Origin: Gammaproteobacteria bacterium
GTDB taxonomy: Bacteria; Pseudomonadota; Gammaproteobacteria; Steroidobacterales; Steroidobacteraceae
Direction of reading: 5' to 3'
Length of the DNA stretch: 43,060 bases
Assembly: GCA_003132425.1 (NCBI GenBank)
Contig: PKXS01000134.1
Coordinates: 32,482-75,541, forward strand
Part shown: positions 8,603 through 17,402 of the stretch, piece by piece
Layout of the letters: every line of letters begins with the position of its first letter
Numbering within the stretch: position 1 is the stretch's first letter
Notes under the pieces: generated by a model
What the model saw: the letters and a program-made list of their open reading frames with translations, nothing else
Told to the model about the DNA's origin: nothing
The model's database searches: none
Position numbers and translations under genes: made by a program

Positions 8603-9255
8603 GTCGAGGCAGCGAGCAGGGATGGAAGGTCGCTCATATGATCGAAGGTGCGGTGAGCGCCCGCTTCGGCCAAGCGGCGTGCCGGAGTCAGCGCGCAATA
8701 GCCGAAGACTTTCATTCCCGCCGCGACGCCCGCGATCACGCCCGTAGGGGTGTCTTCGATGACGGCACAACGCTGGGGCGCAACAGCCAATTTGCGGGCT
8801 GCGTATAGATAGACGTCGGGAGACGGCTTGCCGTGGTCGACGTCAGCGACACTGAAAAGCCTGCCCTGAAATTTGCCAAGCAAGTCCGTAATGGCCAAGG
8901 TCGTTTGCATCTTTTCGTGCGTGCCGTTGGATGCCACGCAGTATGGCACTTGAATGGCGTCCAATGCCGCTTCGATGCCTGGAACCGCCTTTAGATCCGA
9001 TTTCAGCGCCGTCGCGCTGCGCGCCTGGTAGTGGCGAACAAAATCCTCGGGAACTTCGTGTCCCAATAATCCGGCGATGGTTTCGAGGCATTGCGTCATC
9101 GATCTGCCGACAAATCGCTCGTACATATCCTCGAGTGTGACGGGAATCCCGAGCTCATTGAGCATGGCAGCGAAAACACGGCCGGTAATCCGTTCGCTAT
9201 CAACCAGCACGCCGTCACAGTCAAAAATTATCAGGCCAAATCGCTCTTTGGTCAC
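8599..9255 (-). CDS. HAD-superfamily phosphatase (subfamily IA, phosphoglycolate-phosphatase-like)
   Basis: A 218-residue hydrolase with all four HAD motifs: motif I FDCDGVLVDSE (nucleophile Asp11 and acid Asp13), motif II VASNGT, motif III lysine in DVDHGKPSPDVY, and motif IV VIEDTPTGVIAG. The cap lies between motifs I and II (about 20-85). Close relatives dephosphorylate small sugar phosphates such as 6-phosphogluconate or beta-phosphoglucose; the substrate cannot be read from the sequence. Its stop overlaps the start of the AcvB-like gene by four bases, so the two are probably translated together. Confidence 0.9.
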   Translation of the reverse strand: MTKERFGLIIFDCDGVLVDSERITGRVFAAMLNELGIPVTLEDMYERFVGRSMTQCLETIAGLLGHEVPEDFVRHYQARSATALKSDLKAVPGIEAALDAIQVPYCVASNGTHEKMQTTLAITDLLGKFQGRLFSVADVDHGKPSPDVYLYAARKLAVAPQRCAVIEDTPTGVIAGVAAGMKVFGYCALTPARRLAEAGAHRTFDHMSDLPSLLAAST

Positions 9256-9614
9256 TTAGCCGCCGGAATTGTTTGTTCGGGTCGATAGCATAACTAAGAG
9301 CCCCCACTAGAGTCGCCTGCTAAAATCGGGGTATCGAGGTTCGAGCAGCCAGGGAGTCCACGATGCGCGCATCCGTCTTTTTCGGCGCCAGCGGGCCTCG
9401 GCGTACTCGCACGGTCGCGCATCGAAATGATCGACCCGCGCGCGACCTGGAAGCTCAGGCAGAGGTTCGCCTTCGCCGGCCATTGCCCGCTCTGCGAAAC
9501 GCGATAAGCGACCTTGGCCGACAGGTAGGGCCTCCATGGGGTGCCGATCAAAAAATGGCCGCGCTGTTGGCGTGGCTGTTGCTGGAGCAGGGTAATTGAC
9601 GCCGATGCCCGCGT
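9256..9614. other. Intergenic stretch with no convincing gene
   Basis: About 360 bases separate the HAD gene start from the oxygenase stop. Small open frames exist on both strands, but none has a good ribosome-binding site or a recognisable domain. One plus-strand frame (about 9427-9504) would give a 25-residue peptide ending in a zinc-knuckle-like GHCPLCE, possibly a relic of a larger gene. Nothing else was seen. Confidence 0.4.
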
Positions 9615-10667
9615 TCAGACGTTTCCGCTGAAACTTTCGGCAGGGGCAACGACTTCAACGAGATCGCCATAGTGCCGCTGGGCGACGTCCGGGTGGGAGC
9701 GTAAACGGCCCTTCAGGTAGTTCTGCCCGACTTCGCGAAACAGCGGGTTATTCGGATCGCGCTCCGGCCCGCGTGCATGCGCTGCGAGGGCGGCCGGCAG
9801 GCGCAGTAGAGGCACGGTAGCGTCCAGCCGCGCCCCCAGAAAAAACGCCGCTGAAATTCGCTCCACGCCGGCCGGCGGCGTGACCACCCGATGCATGGTC
9901 GCCCGTAGGTAGCCATCGGAGGCCAGCTCCAACAGCTCGCCGATATTGACGACGAATGTTCCGTCGTGCGGCGGGACCTCAATCCAGCCGCGGCGAGATT
10001 CGACTTGCAAACCTCCTTGGCCGTCCTGTAGGAGCAGGGTAATGAGATCGGCATCCTTGTGGGCGCCAACGCCTTGGTCGCCGGCCGTGGCGTCACGCCC
10101 GGGGTAGCGGATGAGTTTGATCAGCTGATGGGGTTCATCGCGATAGAGTGGCTCCAGCGCATCGCCGGCTTGCCCGAGCGCCAGCGCAAAGGCACGCAGC
10201 AGGCGCTCGAGCACTTGGATCGCCGCTGTCTGCCAACGTGTCACGACGGTGCGCAGCTCCGGCAGTGCGGCCGGCCATTGATTGGGTCCTTGCAGCCGCG
10301 CCCAGGCGGGCGACTCGCGGTGACGAGGGAGCGCGGGCCGCTCGGCACCGATGTCGATTTGCTCGCGCCAATCGCGCTGACCGCGCGTGTGTTCTTGAGC
10401 GATTCGATTGTAGCCGCGGAAATGCGGGGAGTTCACCATCTCGATGGCAAGCTTGTCGGCATCCGGCAGCGCAAAAAAGCGCCGCGCCACGAGCATCAGG
10501 TCGCGCATCAAATCCGGCTCGGCACCGTGCCCCGCGAGATAGAAAAAGCCTACCTCATGCGCGGCCGCGCGCAGTTGCGCCAAGAAGGCGTCGCGCTCAG
10601 AGTCGCCGGCGTCGAACCGGGCAATATTCAGCAGCGGGATCGGGCTGTTTTCCGCGTGAGCGCGCAT
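9615..10667 (-). CDS. Isopenicillin-N-synthase-like 2-oxoglutarate/Fe(II)-dependent oxygenase
   Basis: A 350-residue enzyme with the non-haem DIOX_N domain first (residues about 10-115, with the AAHEVGFFYLAGHG signature) and the 2OG-Fe(II) oxygenase jelly roll second (about 180-285). The iron ligands are visible as HKD (His203, Asp205) and His259 in TMHRVV. The 2-oxoglutarate-binding arginine is in ERIS (Arg270, Ser272). Family members hydroxylate or desaturate many small molecules, and the substrate is unknown. It is divergent from a HutD-like gene with 46 bases between the starts, so the two may share a promoter region. The start ATG is followed by RAHAENSPIP. Confidence 0.87.
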   Translation of the reverse strand: MRAHAENSPIPLLNIARFDAGDSERDAFLAQLRAAAHEVGFFYLAGHGAEPDLMRDLMLVARRFFALPDADKLAIEMVNSPHFRGYNRIAQEHTRGQRDWREQIDIGAERPALPRHRESPAWARLQGPNQWPAALPELRTVVTRWQTAAIQVLERLLRAFALALGQAGDALEPLYRDEPHQLIKLIRYPGRDATAGDQGVGAHKDADLITLLLQDGQGGLQVESRRGWIEVPPHDGTFVVNIGELLELASDGYLRATMHRVVTPPAGVERISAAFFLGARLDATVPLLRLPAALAAHARGPERDPNNPLFREVGQNYLKGRLRSHPDVAQRHYGDLVEVVAPAESFSGNV

Positions 10668-10713
10668 GGACCAAAGAATACTCGCCCAGCCGCGGGTCGC
10701 GTAAGATCGCGCT

Positions 10714-11301
10714 GTGCAAATTGTCCGTCAATCATCCTTCGTCGCGACGCCGTGGAAAAACGGCGGCGGCATCACGCACGAAGCGATCCGCGTGCCGGCT
10801 AGCGGTGAGCCGTTCCTCTGGCGCGTGAGCGTCGCGCATATTGCAGCCTCCGGCCCTTTCTCGGATTTTGCCGGATACAACCGCAAGATGGTGCTACTGC
10901 GCGGCGCCGGTGTGGCATTGAACTTTGCAAACGGCGAACAACGAGAATTGCGCCGCATCGGCGACCTGGTGGAGTTCGACGGCGCGCTCGCGACCCACTG
11001 CGAACTGCTGGGGGGTCCCTGTGCGGATTTGAACTTAATGGTATCCAAGTCCTTGGGCCACGTGCCGGTTCGCGTGGAACGCTTGAAGGCGCCGCTGCCG
11101 GTAACCGCGTCGTGCCACGAATCAACGCTTGTGGTTTGCATCGACGGTGCGGTCGTTCTGGAGGGCAATGCCGGAGACGCTGCAACCCTCGAACCCTGGG
11201 ATCTGGCGGTGCTCTCGCACACACCCGGGCTCATGAGCCGGCTCGCGCCGTTTGATTCCTCCATGCCGGCCATGGCGTTCATCGCGACCTTAAGCCGCTA
11301 A
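10714..11301 (+). CDS. hutD: HutD/Ves-family cupin protein
   Basis: A 195-residue HutD-family protein recognised from the N-terminal pattern TPWKNGGGITHEA, then FLWRVSVAHIAASGPFSDFAGYNRKMVLLRG and the later ADLNLMVSK motif. HutD proteins are small cupins often linked with histidine utilisation; in Pseudomonas HutD has been proposed to limit hut expression, while E. coli Ves is a cold-related paralogue. Here it stands about 9 kb away from the hut cluster at 19.9-27.5 kb. The start is GTG 10714 and the stop overlaps the convergent AsnC gene by four bases. Direct participation in histidine degradation is inference from the family name only. Confidence 0.82.
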   Translation: MQIVRQSSFVATPWKNGGGITHEAIRVPASGEPFLWRVSVAHIAASGPFSDFAGYNRKMVLLRGAGVALNFANGEQRELRRIGDLVEFDGALATHCELLGGPCADLNLMVSKSLGHVPVRVERLKAPLPVTASCHESTLVVCIDGAVVLEGNAGDAATLEPWDLAVLSHTPGLMSRLAPFDSSMPAMAFIATLSR

Positions 11302-11720
11302 TATTTGTGGGTTGACAGCAGCAGACTCGTCTCCGTGTTGGAAATCCCGTCGATGAGGCGAATGCGCCCCAAGACCTTATCGACCGCTTCGAGACTGTCA
11401 GCACGCAGCTCGGCGACAATGTCCCATCGCCCATTCGTGGTGTGTAAGGCGCGCACCGCCGGATCGCCTCGCAGAGTTTTCAACACTTCGTCGGTTCGAT
11501 TGCCTTCGACAGCCACGGTCATCAAGGCGCGGACCCGTTGATCGTCCGACTGAGGCCGAAGTTTGACGGTGTAACCCACGATGGTGCCGTCGGCCTCCAG
11601 GCGGGCGAGCCGATTCTGCACCGTGCCGCGGGCGAGCCGCAGGGTCTTGGCCAGCGCCGCCACGGAGAGCCGAGCGTTATCGCGCAACAATGACAGCAGC
11701 TGGCGATCAGTTAGATCCAT
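11298..11720 (-). CDS. Lrp/AsnC-family regulator of the arginine/ornithine/proline operon (proposed)
   Basis: A 140-residue protein with an AsnC-type winged helix (MDLTDRQLLSLLRDNARLSVAALA, recognition region ARGTVQNRLARLEADG) and a RAM domain with HTTNGRWDIVAELRA. The start is the ATG at 11720, eight codons into the open frame, because AGGAG lies directly upstream. It is divergent from ornithine cyclodeaminase. Lrp-type activators of proline or arginine catabolism (PutR and BkdR types) are often coded this way, so control of the downstream OCD-arginase-PutA operon by ornithine, arginine or proline is a reasonable inference. The gap between the genes holds repeated motifs suited to such a protein. 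Confidence 0.9.
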   Translation of the reverse strand: MDLTDRQLLSLLRDNARLSVAALAKTLRLARGTVQNRLARLEADGTIVGYTVKLRPQSDDQRVRALMTVAVEGNRTDEVLKTLRGDPAVRALHTTNGRWDIVAELRADSLEAVDKVLGRIRLIDGISNTETSLLLSTHKY

Positions 11721-11775
11721 GAATTCTCCTGCCGGAAGACCCAAGATTGTCCAAAACGTCAGTACCTGCTAGCTA

Positions 11776-11804
11776 TTTGATCAGAATCCAGAGCTTATTG
11801 ATCA
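11776..11804. promoter_or_regulatory. Candidate AsnC operator: two [TA]TTGATCA boxes
   Basis: TTTGATCA at 11776-11783 and ATTGATCA at 11797-11804 are direct repeats offset by 21 bp, exactly two helical turns, so both face the same side of the DNA. Each contains the palindrome TGATCA. They lie between the AsnC gene and the OCD operon. Binding is inferred. Confidence 0.45.
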
Positions 11805-11820
11805 CTTTCCTGGCTATTAT

Positions 11821-11858
11821 TTGGCTCAAGACTACCGTGAAATTAGGGATTGGCTCAA
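11821..11858 (+). repeat. Direct repeat TTGGCTCAA just upstream of the ornithine cyclodeaminase start
   Basis: TTGGCTCAA occurs at 11821-11829 and again at 11850-11858, 29 bp apart. The second copy contains the TTG that could serve as an alternative OCD start. It may be part of the AsnC control region or a small duplication. Confidence 0.4.
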
Positions 11859-11873
11859 ATCAGCGAGACAACC

Positions 11874-12965
11874 ATGGTCGCTTATATCGGAACCGCGCGT
11901 GTTCAAGAACTAGTGTCACGAATCGGCCCTGCGAGGTTCATCGAGGCGCTGGCCGGGGAGATCGAAGCCGACTATCGGCGCTGGGGCGAATTCGAGAAGT
12001 CTGCGCGGCACGCCTCGCATTCCCCTGTCGGCGTCATCGAATTGATGCCGACCAGCGATGGACGCTTGTATTCATTTAAGTACGTGAACGGACATCCGAA
12101 GAACACGGCGAACGGCCTGCTGACGGTCACCGCCTTCGGAGTGCTCGCCGACGTGGCGACGGGCTACCCGCTGCTGCTGTCGGAAATGACCTTTGTGACG
12201 GCTTTGCGCACGGCCGCGATATCCGCCCTGGCGGCTCGCTACATGGCGCGTCCGTCCAGCCGTGTGATGGCTCTGATAGGCAACGGCGCGCAGAGCGAAT
12301 TTCAAGTCATCGCGTTCCACCGCATGGTTGGTATCAGAGAAGTAAGAGTGTTCGACACGGATCCCAAAGCCACCGCGAAACTGATGCGCAATCTCGCGGC
12401 GCTGCGGCTTCCCGAGCTGAGGGTCATAGCGTGCGCGACCGCGGCCGAGTCTGTGCGCGGCGCCGATATCGTGACGACGGCGACCGCCGACAAGTGCAAC
12501 GCGCTCATCCTCACGCCGGAAATGATCGAGCCTGGGATGCACCTGAACGCCGTCGGCGGAGACTGCCCTGGAAAGACCGAATTGCACGTAGATATTCTGC
12601 GCCGGTCGGATGCGCGCATCGTGGTCGAATTTGAACCGCAAGCGCGAATTGAGGGTGAGATTCAACAGCTCGAGTCGTCGGAGACGGTGACCGAGTTCAC
12701 CGACGTGCTGAGCGCGAAGCGGGCCGGGCGTCTCGGTAAGCATGAGGTCACGGTGTTTGATTCCGTGGGATTTGCACTCAGTGACTTCTCCTCGCTGCGT
12801 TACTTGCATCGGTTGAACGGCGAGCAGCGCGACGCCGGCGCCGAAATCGATCTAGTGCCGATCCTCGATGATCCCAAGGACTTGTTCGGAGGCCTTGTAA
12901 ACGCCGGCTCCCGCGCGCCAGGTCACCCGGCGAGAGCAAGAACCGCAGAAGGTAGTTTCGCGTGA
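11874..12965 (+). CDS. Ornithine cyclodeaminase
   Basis: A 363-residue enzyme of the ornithine cyclodeaminase/mu-crystallin family, converting L-ornithine to L-proline and ammonia with bound NAD+. It carries the long conserved blocks of true OCDs: SHSPVGVIELMP, FKYVNGHPKNT, the ALIGNGAQSEFQ nucleotide-binding loop, AVGGDCPGKTEL and VFDSVGFALSDFSSLRY. The proton-donor aspartate of the family is in the VGGDCPGKTEL block. I use the ATG at 11874 because the N-terminus then aligns with Pseudomonas OCD as I recall it; a TTG at 11850 in frame would add eight residues and is also possible. It overlaps arginase by GTGA, and the two form an arginine-to-proline pair. A C-terminal tail of about 20 residues (GSRAPGHPARARTAEG) is extra. 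Confidence 0.92.
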   Translation: MVAYIGTARVQELVSRIGPARFIEALAGEIEADYRRWGEFEKSARHASHSPVGVIELMPTSDGRLYSFKYVNGHPKNTANGLLTVTAFGVLADVATGYPLLLSEMTFVTALRTAAISALAARYMARPSSRVMALIGNGAQSEFQVIAFHRMVGIREVRVFDTDPKATAKLMRNLAALRLPELRVIACATAAESVRGADIVTTATADKCNALILTPEMIEPGMHLNAVGGDCPGKTELHVDILRRSDARIVVEFEPQARIEGEIQQLESSETVTEFTDVLSAKRAGRLGKHEVTVFDSVGFALSDFSSLRYLHRLNGEQRDAGAEIDLVPILDDPKDLFGGLVNAGSRAPGHPARARTAEGSFA

Positions 12966-13996
12966 TCACTGCTGCCTCCCGCACGGCCAGCCTCATCGGC
13001 GCCCCGACGGACGTCGGCGCCAGCGATCGGGGCGCTTCGATGGGCCCGGAGGCGCTGCGTGTTGCGGGGTTGGATTCCGCGCTCACGCAGTGCGGTTTCA
13101 CGGTGGTGGATTGCGGCAACGTCAGCGGACCGCCGAGTCCCGGTCTGGTAAAGGTGGAGGGCTACCGAAATCTTGCGGAGGTCGCTGCCTGGAACCGCGA
13201 GGTGCATCAGGCGGTGTATCGAGAGCTCGGGAAGGACAGGTTGCCGATTTTGCTGGGCGGCGACCATTGCCTGAGCATCGGCTCCATTTCAGCCGTCGCG
13301 CGCCATTGTCGAGACCTGCGTAAGACATTACGGGTGCTTTGGCTGGATGCGCACGCCGACTTCAACACGCGCGAACTCAGCCCCAGCGGCAGCCTGCACG
13401 GAATGCCGGTGTCGTGTCTGTGCGGGTTCGGTCCGCGCGAGCTGCTGCAGATCGGCGGCGTCACGCCGGCGATCAGCCCGAAATGGGTGAGGCAGATCGG
13501 CATTCGCAGTGTCGATACCGGCGAGAGACGCTTTCTGCACGAGCAGGAGCTGGCCGTTTTCGACATGCGCTACATCGACGAGATCGGCGTCAGGAAAGTC
13601 GTGGAGCTCGCGTTGCAGGACATGGATGCGGACACGCACCTCCATGTCAGCTTCGATGTCGATTTCCTCGATCCGGAGATTGCGCCGGGAGTGGGTACCA
13701 CGGTGCCGGGCGGTATGTCGTACCGCGAGGCCCAATTGTGCATGGAAATGCTCGCCGACACCGGTCGCGTGGCGTCGCTCGACATCATGGAATTGAACCC
13801 CGCCCTCGACATGCGCAACAAGACGGCGACGCTCGCGGTCGAACTCACCGAATCGCTGTTCGGCAAGAGCACTCTGATGCGCAAGCCCGCGGTGTCCCCG
13901 CCCGTGGGGCAACGTACCGGCGGCGCCCGGAGCAGGCGATCCGTACCTGCGGGAGATTCTTGCTTAGAATACGGGTATGAACGCCGACTTGAATGA
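12962..13996 (+). CDS. rocF: Arginase
   Basis: A 344-residue manganese ureohydrolase that splits L-arginine to ornithine and urea. All metal-binding motifs are present: GGDHCLSIG (His102), DAHADFN (Asp129, His131, Asp133) and SFDVDFLDP (Asp232, Asp234). The SGSLHGMP loop that recognises arginine in true arginases, rather than agmatinases, is also there. The GTG start overlaps the OCD stop. The last 35 or so residues, rich in Arg, Gly and Pro, extend beyond the usual length of about 305-310, and the end overlaps putA by 20 bases; the tail looks like read-through rather than a domain. Its product ornithine is the substrate of the enzyme encoded just upstream. Confidence 0.93.
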   Translation: MITAASRTASLIGAPTDVGASDRGASMGPEALRVAGLDSALTQCGFTVVDCGNVSGPPSPGLVKVEGYRNLAEVAAWNREVHQAVYRELGKDRLPILLGGDHCLSIGSISAVARHCRDLRKTLRVLWLDAHADFNTRELSPSGSLHGMPVSCLCGFGPRELLQIGGVTPAISPKWVRQIGIRSVDTGERRFLHEQELAVFDMRYIDEIGVRKVVELALQDMDADTHLHVSFDVDFLDPEIAPGVGTTVPGGMSYREAQLCMEMLADTGRVASLDIMELNPALDMRNKTATLAVELTESLFGKSTLMRKPAVSPPVGQRTGGARSRRSVPAGDSCLEYGYERRLE

Positions 13997-16900
13997 GCCC
14001 TCGGAAGGCGCTTCGCTCGATGCGCTGCGTCACGCCGTAAGGGATCGAGGTTTGTGGCCGGAAGAGCGCGCGGTCACGCGTTTGCTGCATACGCTGGGGC
14101 TCACCGGCGGCGCACGCCATCGAGCGGTGGCGGTGGCAATGGCTCTGGTCGAAGGAGCCCGCGCCCGCCGCGACGAGCGGCCGTTTCTCGATGCCTTTTT
14201 GCAAGAATTCGGGCTGTCGAATCAGGAAGGCATCGCGCTCATGTGCATCGCCGAGGCACTGCTGCGTATTCCTGACGATGCGACCGCGGATCGCTTGATT
14301 GCCGAGCAGCTGGCCAGCGGCGATTGGTCGGCTCATTCCGGCAGATCCGAGTCGCTGTTCGTCAATGCATCCACCTGGGGACTGATGCTGACCGGCGGGA
14401 TCCTGGAGCTTGACCCTGCGATCAAAACCGATGCCGGCGCGTGGGTGCGAAAGCTCACCCGCAAGGCGGGTGAACCCTTGGTGCGGCTCGCCGTGCGGCG
14501 CGCGATGCGCATCATCGGCGGCGAATTCGTGGTGGGGCGCAGCATCGAGGAAGCCCTGACGCGCAGCGCCCGTGAACCCGAGGTGGCGCTGTGCTCTTTC
14601 GATATGTTGGGCGAGGGCGCGAGAACGCAGCGGGATGCCGAGCGCTACCTGAAGTCCTACGAACATGCCATCGACGTCATCGGCGCCTCGGCGGCGGGAC
14701 GCGCCGCGCATGAAGTGTCCAGTATTTCCATCAAATTATCGGCTTTGGAACCGCGCTACACGCAACTGCAGCGCGAGCGCGTCAATCGACGCCTGGTGCC
14801 GCAGGCGCTGGCGCTTGCGCGGCGCGCAACAAAGCTCGGGATACAACTCACCATAGACGCGGAGGAAGCGGACCGGCTCGATCTGTCGTTGGATGTCATT
14901 GAGGCGCTGGCGCGCGATCCGGACACGCGCAATTGGCCCGGTCTCGGCCTCGCCGTCCAGGCGTACAGCAAGCGCGCCGTGGATGTCATCGATTGGGTGG
15001 CGCAGATCGCGCGGCTGTGCGACAGGCGTATGACCGTGCGCTTGGTCAAGGGCGCTTACTGGGACAGCGAAATCAAGCGCGGCCAAGAGCGCGGACTCGA
15101 GAGCTATCCTGTGTACACGCGCAAGCTGACGACGGACGTGTCGTACTTGGCGTGCGCCGGCGTACTGTTCGGCCACGCCGACGTGATTTATCCGCAATTC
15201 GCGACTCACAACGCGCACAGCATTGCATCGATCTTGGAGCTCGCGCCCGCCGGCGCGGCCTTCGAGTTTCAGCGGTTGCACGGCATGGGGCGCCTCCTGT
15301 ATGCGGAAGCCGCCCGGCAGATCGCGGATTTCCCGAGAGTTCGCGTATACGCGCCGGTGGGAGAACACAAGGACTTGCTGGCGTATCTGGTGCGGCGGCT
15401 GTTGGAGAACGGCGCCAACACCTCGTTCGTGAATCGCTTCATGGATGAACAGGTACCGGTGGCCGAGATCGTGCGCGATCCGGTTTCGGAACTCGAGCGT
15501 TTGGATTCCTTTGCCCATCCGCGGCTGCCGAATCCGGTCGCCCTTTATTCCGATCGGCGGAATTCGCAAGGATTGGACCTCGGCAATCCGCTTGAGCTCG
15601 ACTACTTAAGCACAGGGCTCAGAGCCGGACGTTCAGTGGAGCGCAGCGCGGGCCCTATCATCAACGGGGTTTTGGCGCCAGGCGATGCGCACCCGGTCAC
15701 CAATCCGTCCGATCGGCGCGACCGGGTCGGCAGCTCGCGTGACGCGACGGCGGCACAGATCGTGAGCGCGTTCGACGCCGGCGGCAAGGCACAGCCTGCC
15801 TGGAACGCTTTAGGCGGCGGCGCGCGCGCAGAGTGCCTCGACAGGGCGTCCGACCTTCTGGAGGCTCGCCGCTTGGATTTTTACGACCTATTGGTGCGCG
15901 AAGCCGGCAAGACGCTGCCGGATGCAATCGGTGAGGTTCGCGAGGCCGCGGATTTCTGCCGCTACTACGCGCTTCGCGCCCGCGAGCAATTCGCCGCGCC
16001 GAAACGCCTCGAAGGACCCACCGGCGAATTGAACGAGCTGTCCCTGCACGGCCGCGGCGTGTTTGCCTGCATCAGTCCGTGGAATTTTCCTCTGGCGATT
16101 TTCGCGGGACAAGTTACCGCCGCGCTGGCGGCCGGCAATGCGGTCGTGGCGAAGCCGGCCGAGCCTACGCCGCTGATCGCCGCGAATCTCATTTCCCTGT
16201 TGCACGAGGCGGGAGTGCCGCCCGAGGTGCTGCACCTGATGCCCACGCCGGGGCGGATATTCGGTGAAATTGCACTCGCGCATTCCGCGCTGGCAGGCGT
16301 GGCGATGACGGGTTCCACCGCGACCGCTCTGACGATCAACCGTGCGTTGGCGGCGCGCGGCGGCACCATCGTGCCGCTGATTGCGGAGACCGGCGGCTTG
16401 AACGCCATGATTGTCGATTCGACGGCGCTGCCGGAACAAGTAGTCGATGACGTCGTGAGCTCCGCATTCATGAGCGCGGGTCAACGCTGCTCGGCGCTGC
16501 GGCTACTGTTCCTGCAAGAGGAAATTGCCGATACGGTGTTGGAAATGATCTCAGGCGCGATGGACGAACTGATCATCGGCGATCCGGCGAATCTGGAAAC
16601 GGACGTGGGGCCGGTGATCACGCCGGCGGCGGCGCAGGGCCTCGCCGCGCATGCGGCTCGAATGTGCAAAGAGGCCCGGCTCATCAAGGCGTGCCGTCTC
16701 GGGGAGGCCCACGCGCACGGTAGTTTCTTCGCGCCCCATCTGTTTGAGCTAAAAAACGCGGCGCAGCTGACGCGCGAAGAATTCGGTCCGATCCTGCACG
16801 TCGTCCGCTATCGGTCGAGCGACATAGCACAGGTGCTTCAGGCCATCCGCGCCAGCCATTTCGGTCTGACCTTGGGTGTGCAGACCCGCTTGGAATCCTT

Positions 16901-17126
16901 CTGGCGGCAGGTATTCGAGAACACACCGGTGGGCAACACTTACGTCAATCGCAATATGATCGGCGCGGTGGTCGGAGTGCAGCCGTTCGGCGGAACGGGG
17001 CTTTCCGGGACCGGCCCGAAGGCGGGCGGCCCGCATTACGTGGCGCGCTTCGCCAATGAACGCACCCTGACCGTCAATACGACTGCCACGGGCGGTAATG
17101 CGGCGCTGTTAAATCTAGGCGGCTGA
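13977..17126 (+). CDS. putA: Bifunctional proline dehydrogenase / P5C dehydrogenase (PutA, no DNA-binding domain)
   Basis: A 1049-residue flavoenzyme that oxidises proline to pyrroline-5-carboxylate and then to glutamate, channelling the intermediate. The PRODH barrel covers about 190-500, with RLVKGAYWDSEIKRGQ, EFQRLHGMG and the substrate-binding segment YAPVGEHKDLLAYLVRRLLENGANTSFVNR split across strands. The aldehyde dehydrogenase domain covers about 560-1030, with general base Glu804 (AETGG) and catalytic Cys838 (SAGQRCSA). No ribbon-helix-helix DNA-binding domain precedes the enzyme, unlike E. coli PutA, so this form cannot repress its own gene, and the AsnC protein upstream is the likely controller. 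The length fits type-A PutA. It is the last step of the arginine to glutamate route begun by the two genes upstream. Confidence 0.95.
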   Translation: MNADLNEPSEGASLDALRHAVRDRGLWPEERAVTRLLHTLGLTGGARHRAVAVAMALVEGARARRDERPFLDAFLQEFGLSNQEGIALMCIAEALLRIPDDATADRLIAEQLASGDWSAHSGRSESLFVNASTWGLMLTGGILELDPAIKTDAGAWVRKLTRKAGEPLVRLAVRRAMRIIGGEFVVGRSIEEALTRSAREPEVALCSFDMLGEGARTQRDAERYLKSYEHAIDVIGASAAGRAAHEVSSISIKLSALEPRYTQLQRERVNRRLVPQALALARRATKLGIQLTIDAEEADRLDLSLDVIEALARDPDTRNWPGLGLAVQAYSKRAVDVIDWVAQIARLCDRRMTVRLVKGAYWDSEIKRGQERGLESYPVYTRKLTTDVSYLACAGVLFGHADVIYPQFATHNAHSIASILELAPAGAAFEFQRLHGMGRLLYAEAARQIADFPRVRVYAPVGEHKDLLAYLVRRLLENGANTSFVNRFMDEQVPVAEIVRDPVSELERLDSFAHPRLPNPVALYSDRRNSQGLDLGNPLELDYLSTGLRAGRSVERSAGPIINGVLAPGDAHPVTNPSDRRDRVGSSRDATAAQIVSAFDAGGKAQPAWNALGGGARAECLDRASDLLEARRLDFYDLLVREAGKTLPDAIGEVREAADFCRYYALRAREQFAAPKRLEGPTGELNELSLHGRGVFACISPWNFPLAIFAGQVTAALAAGNAVVAKPAEPTPLIAANLISLLHEAGVPPEVLHLMPTPGRIFGEIALAHSALAGVAMTGSTATALTINRALAARGGTIVPLIAETGGLNAMIVDSTALPEQVVDDVVSSAFMSAGQRCSALRLLFLQEEIADTVLEMISGAMDELIIGDPANLETDVGPVITPAAAQGLAAHAARMCKEARLIKACRLGEAHAHGSFFAPHLFELKNAAQLTREEFGPILHVVRYRSSDIAQVLQAIRASHFGLTLGVQTRLESFWRQVFENTPVGNTYVNRNMIGAVVGVQPFGGTGLSGTGPKAGGPHYVARFANERTLTVNTTATGGNAALLNLGG

Positions 17127-17402
17127 CTCGCGGACTTACCTGCACTCGGTCGCGGATGCCGCACTGCGCACGGCCGGATTGTGGGCTCAATGCGATATTT
17201 TTTCTGCTCAAACCGCTTGGTCAGGTGCGCACGCAAGCTGGCGAGCTGCTCCTTCGACAACTCGACCCATCCAGTCGAAGCGTTGCTACCTGCCGTACCA
17301 GTTAAGACCCAATATAATACCAATTCAGGAAATCTGCTGGTGCCGTGTATAAACACATGATAAAGGCTAGTATATCCATTAAAAATAATAATTTATCGAT
17401 AA
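17127..17402. other. Intergenic stretch with an AT-rich right half
   Basis: No gene was recognised here. A minus-strand open frame (17356-17036) gives a 106-residue peptide whose second half is antisense to putA; its middle (TGWVELSKEQLASLRAHLTKR) looks protein-like but matches nothing I know. From about 17300 to 17405 the sequence is far richer in A and T than its surroundings, including a run ATTAAAAATAATAATTTATC. This abrupt change ends exactly where the truncated regulator begins, which suggests a deletion or insertion junction. Confidence 0.45.

Noticed and set aside
9294-9599. Small open frames on both strands between the HAD and oxygenase genes
   Set aside because: No ribosome-binding site, no domain and mutual overlap; at most a gene relic.
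17036-17356. 106-codon minus-strand frame after putA
   Set aside because: A third of it is antisense to putA and the rest matches no family I recognise; kept only as a note in the intergenic entry.
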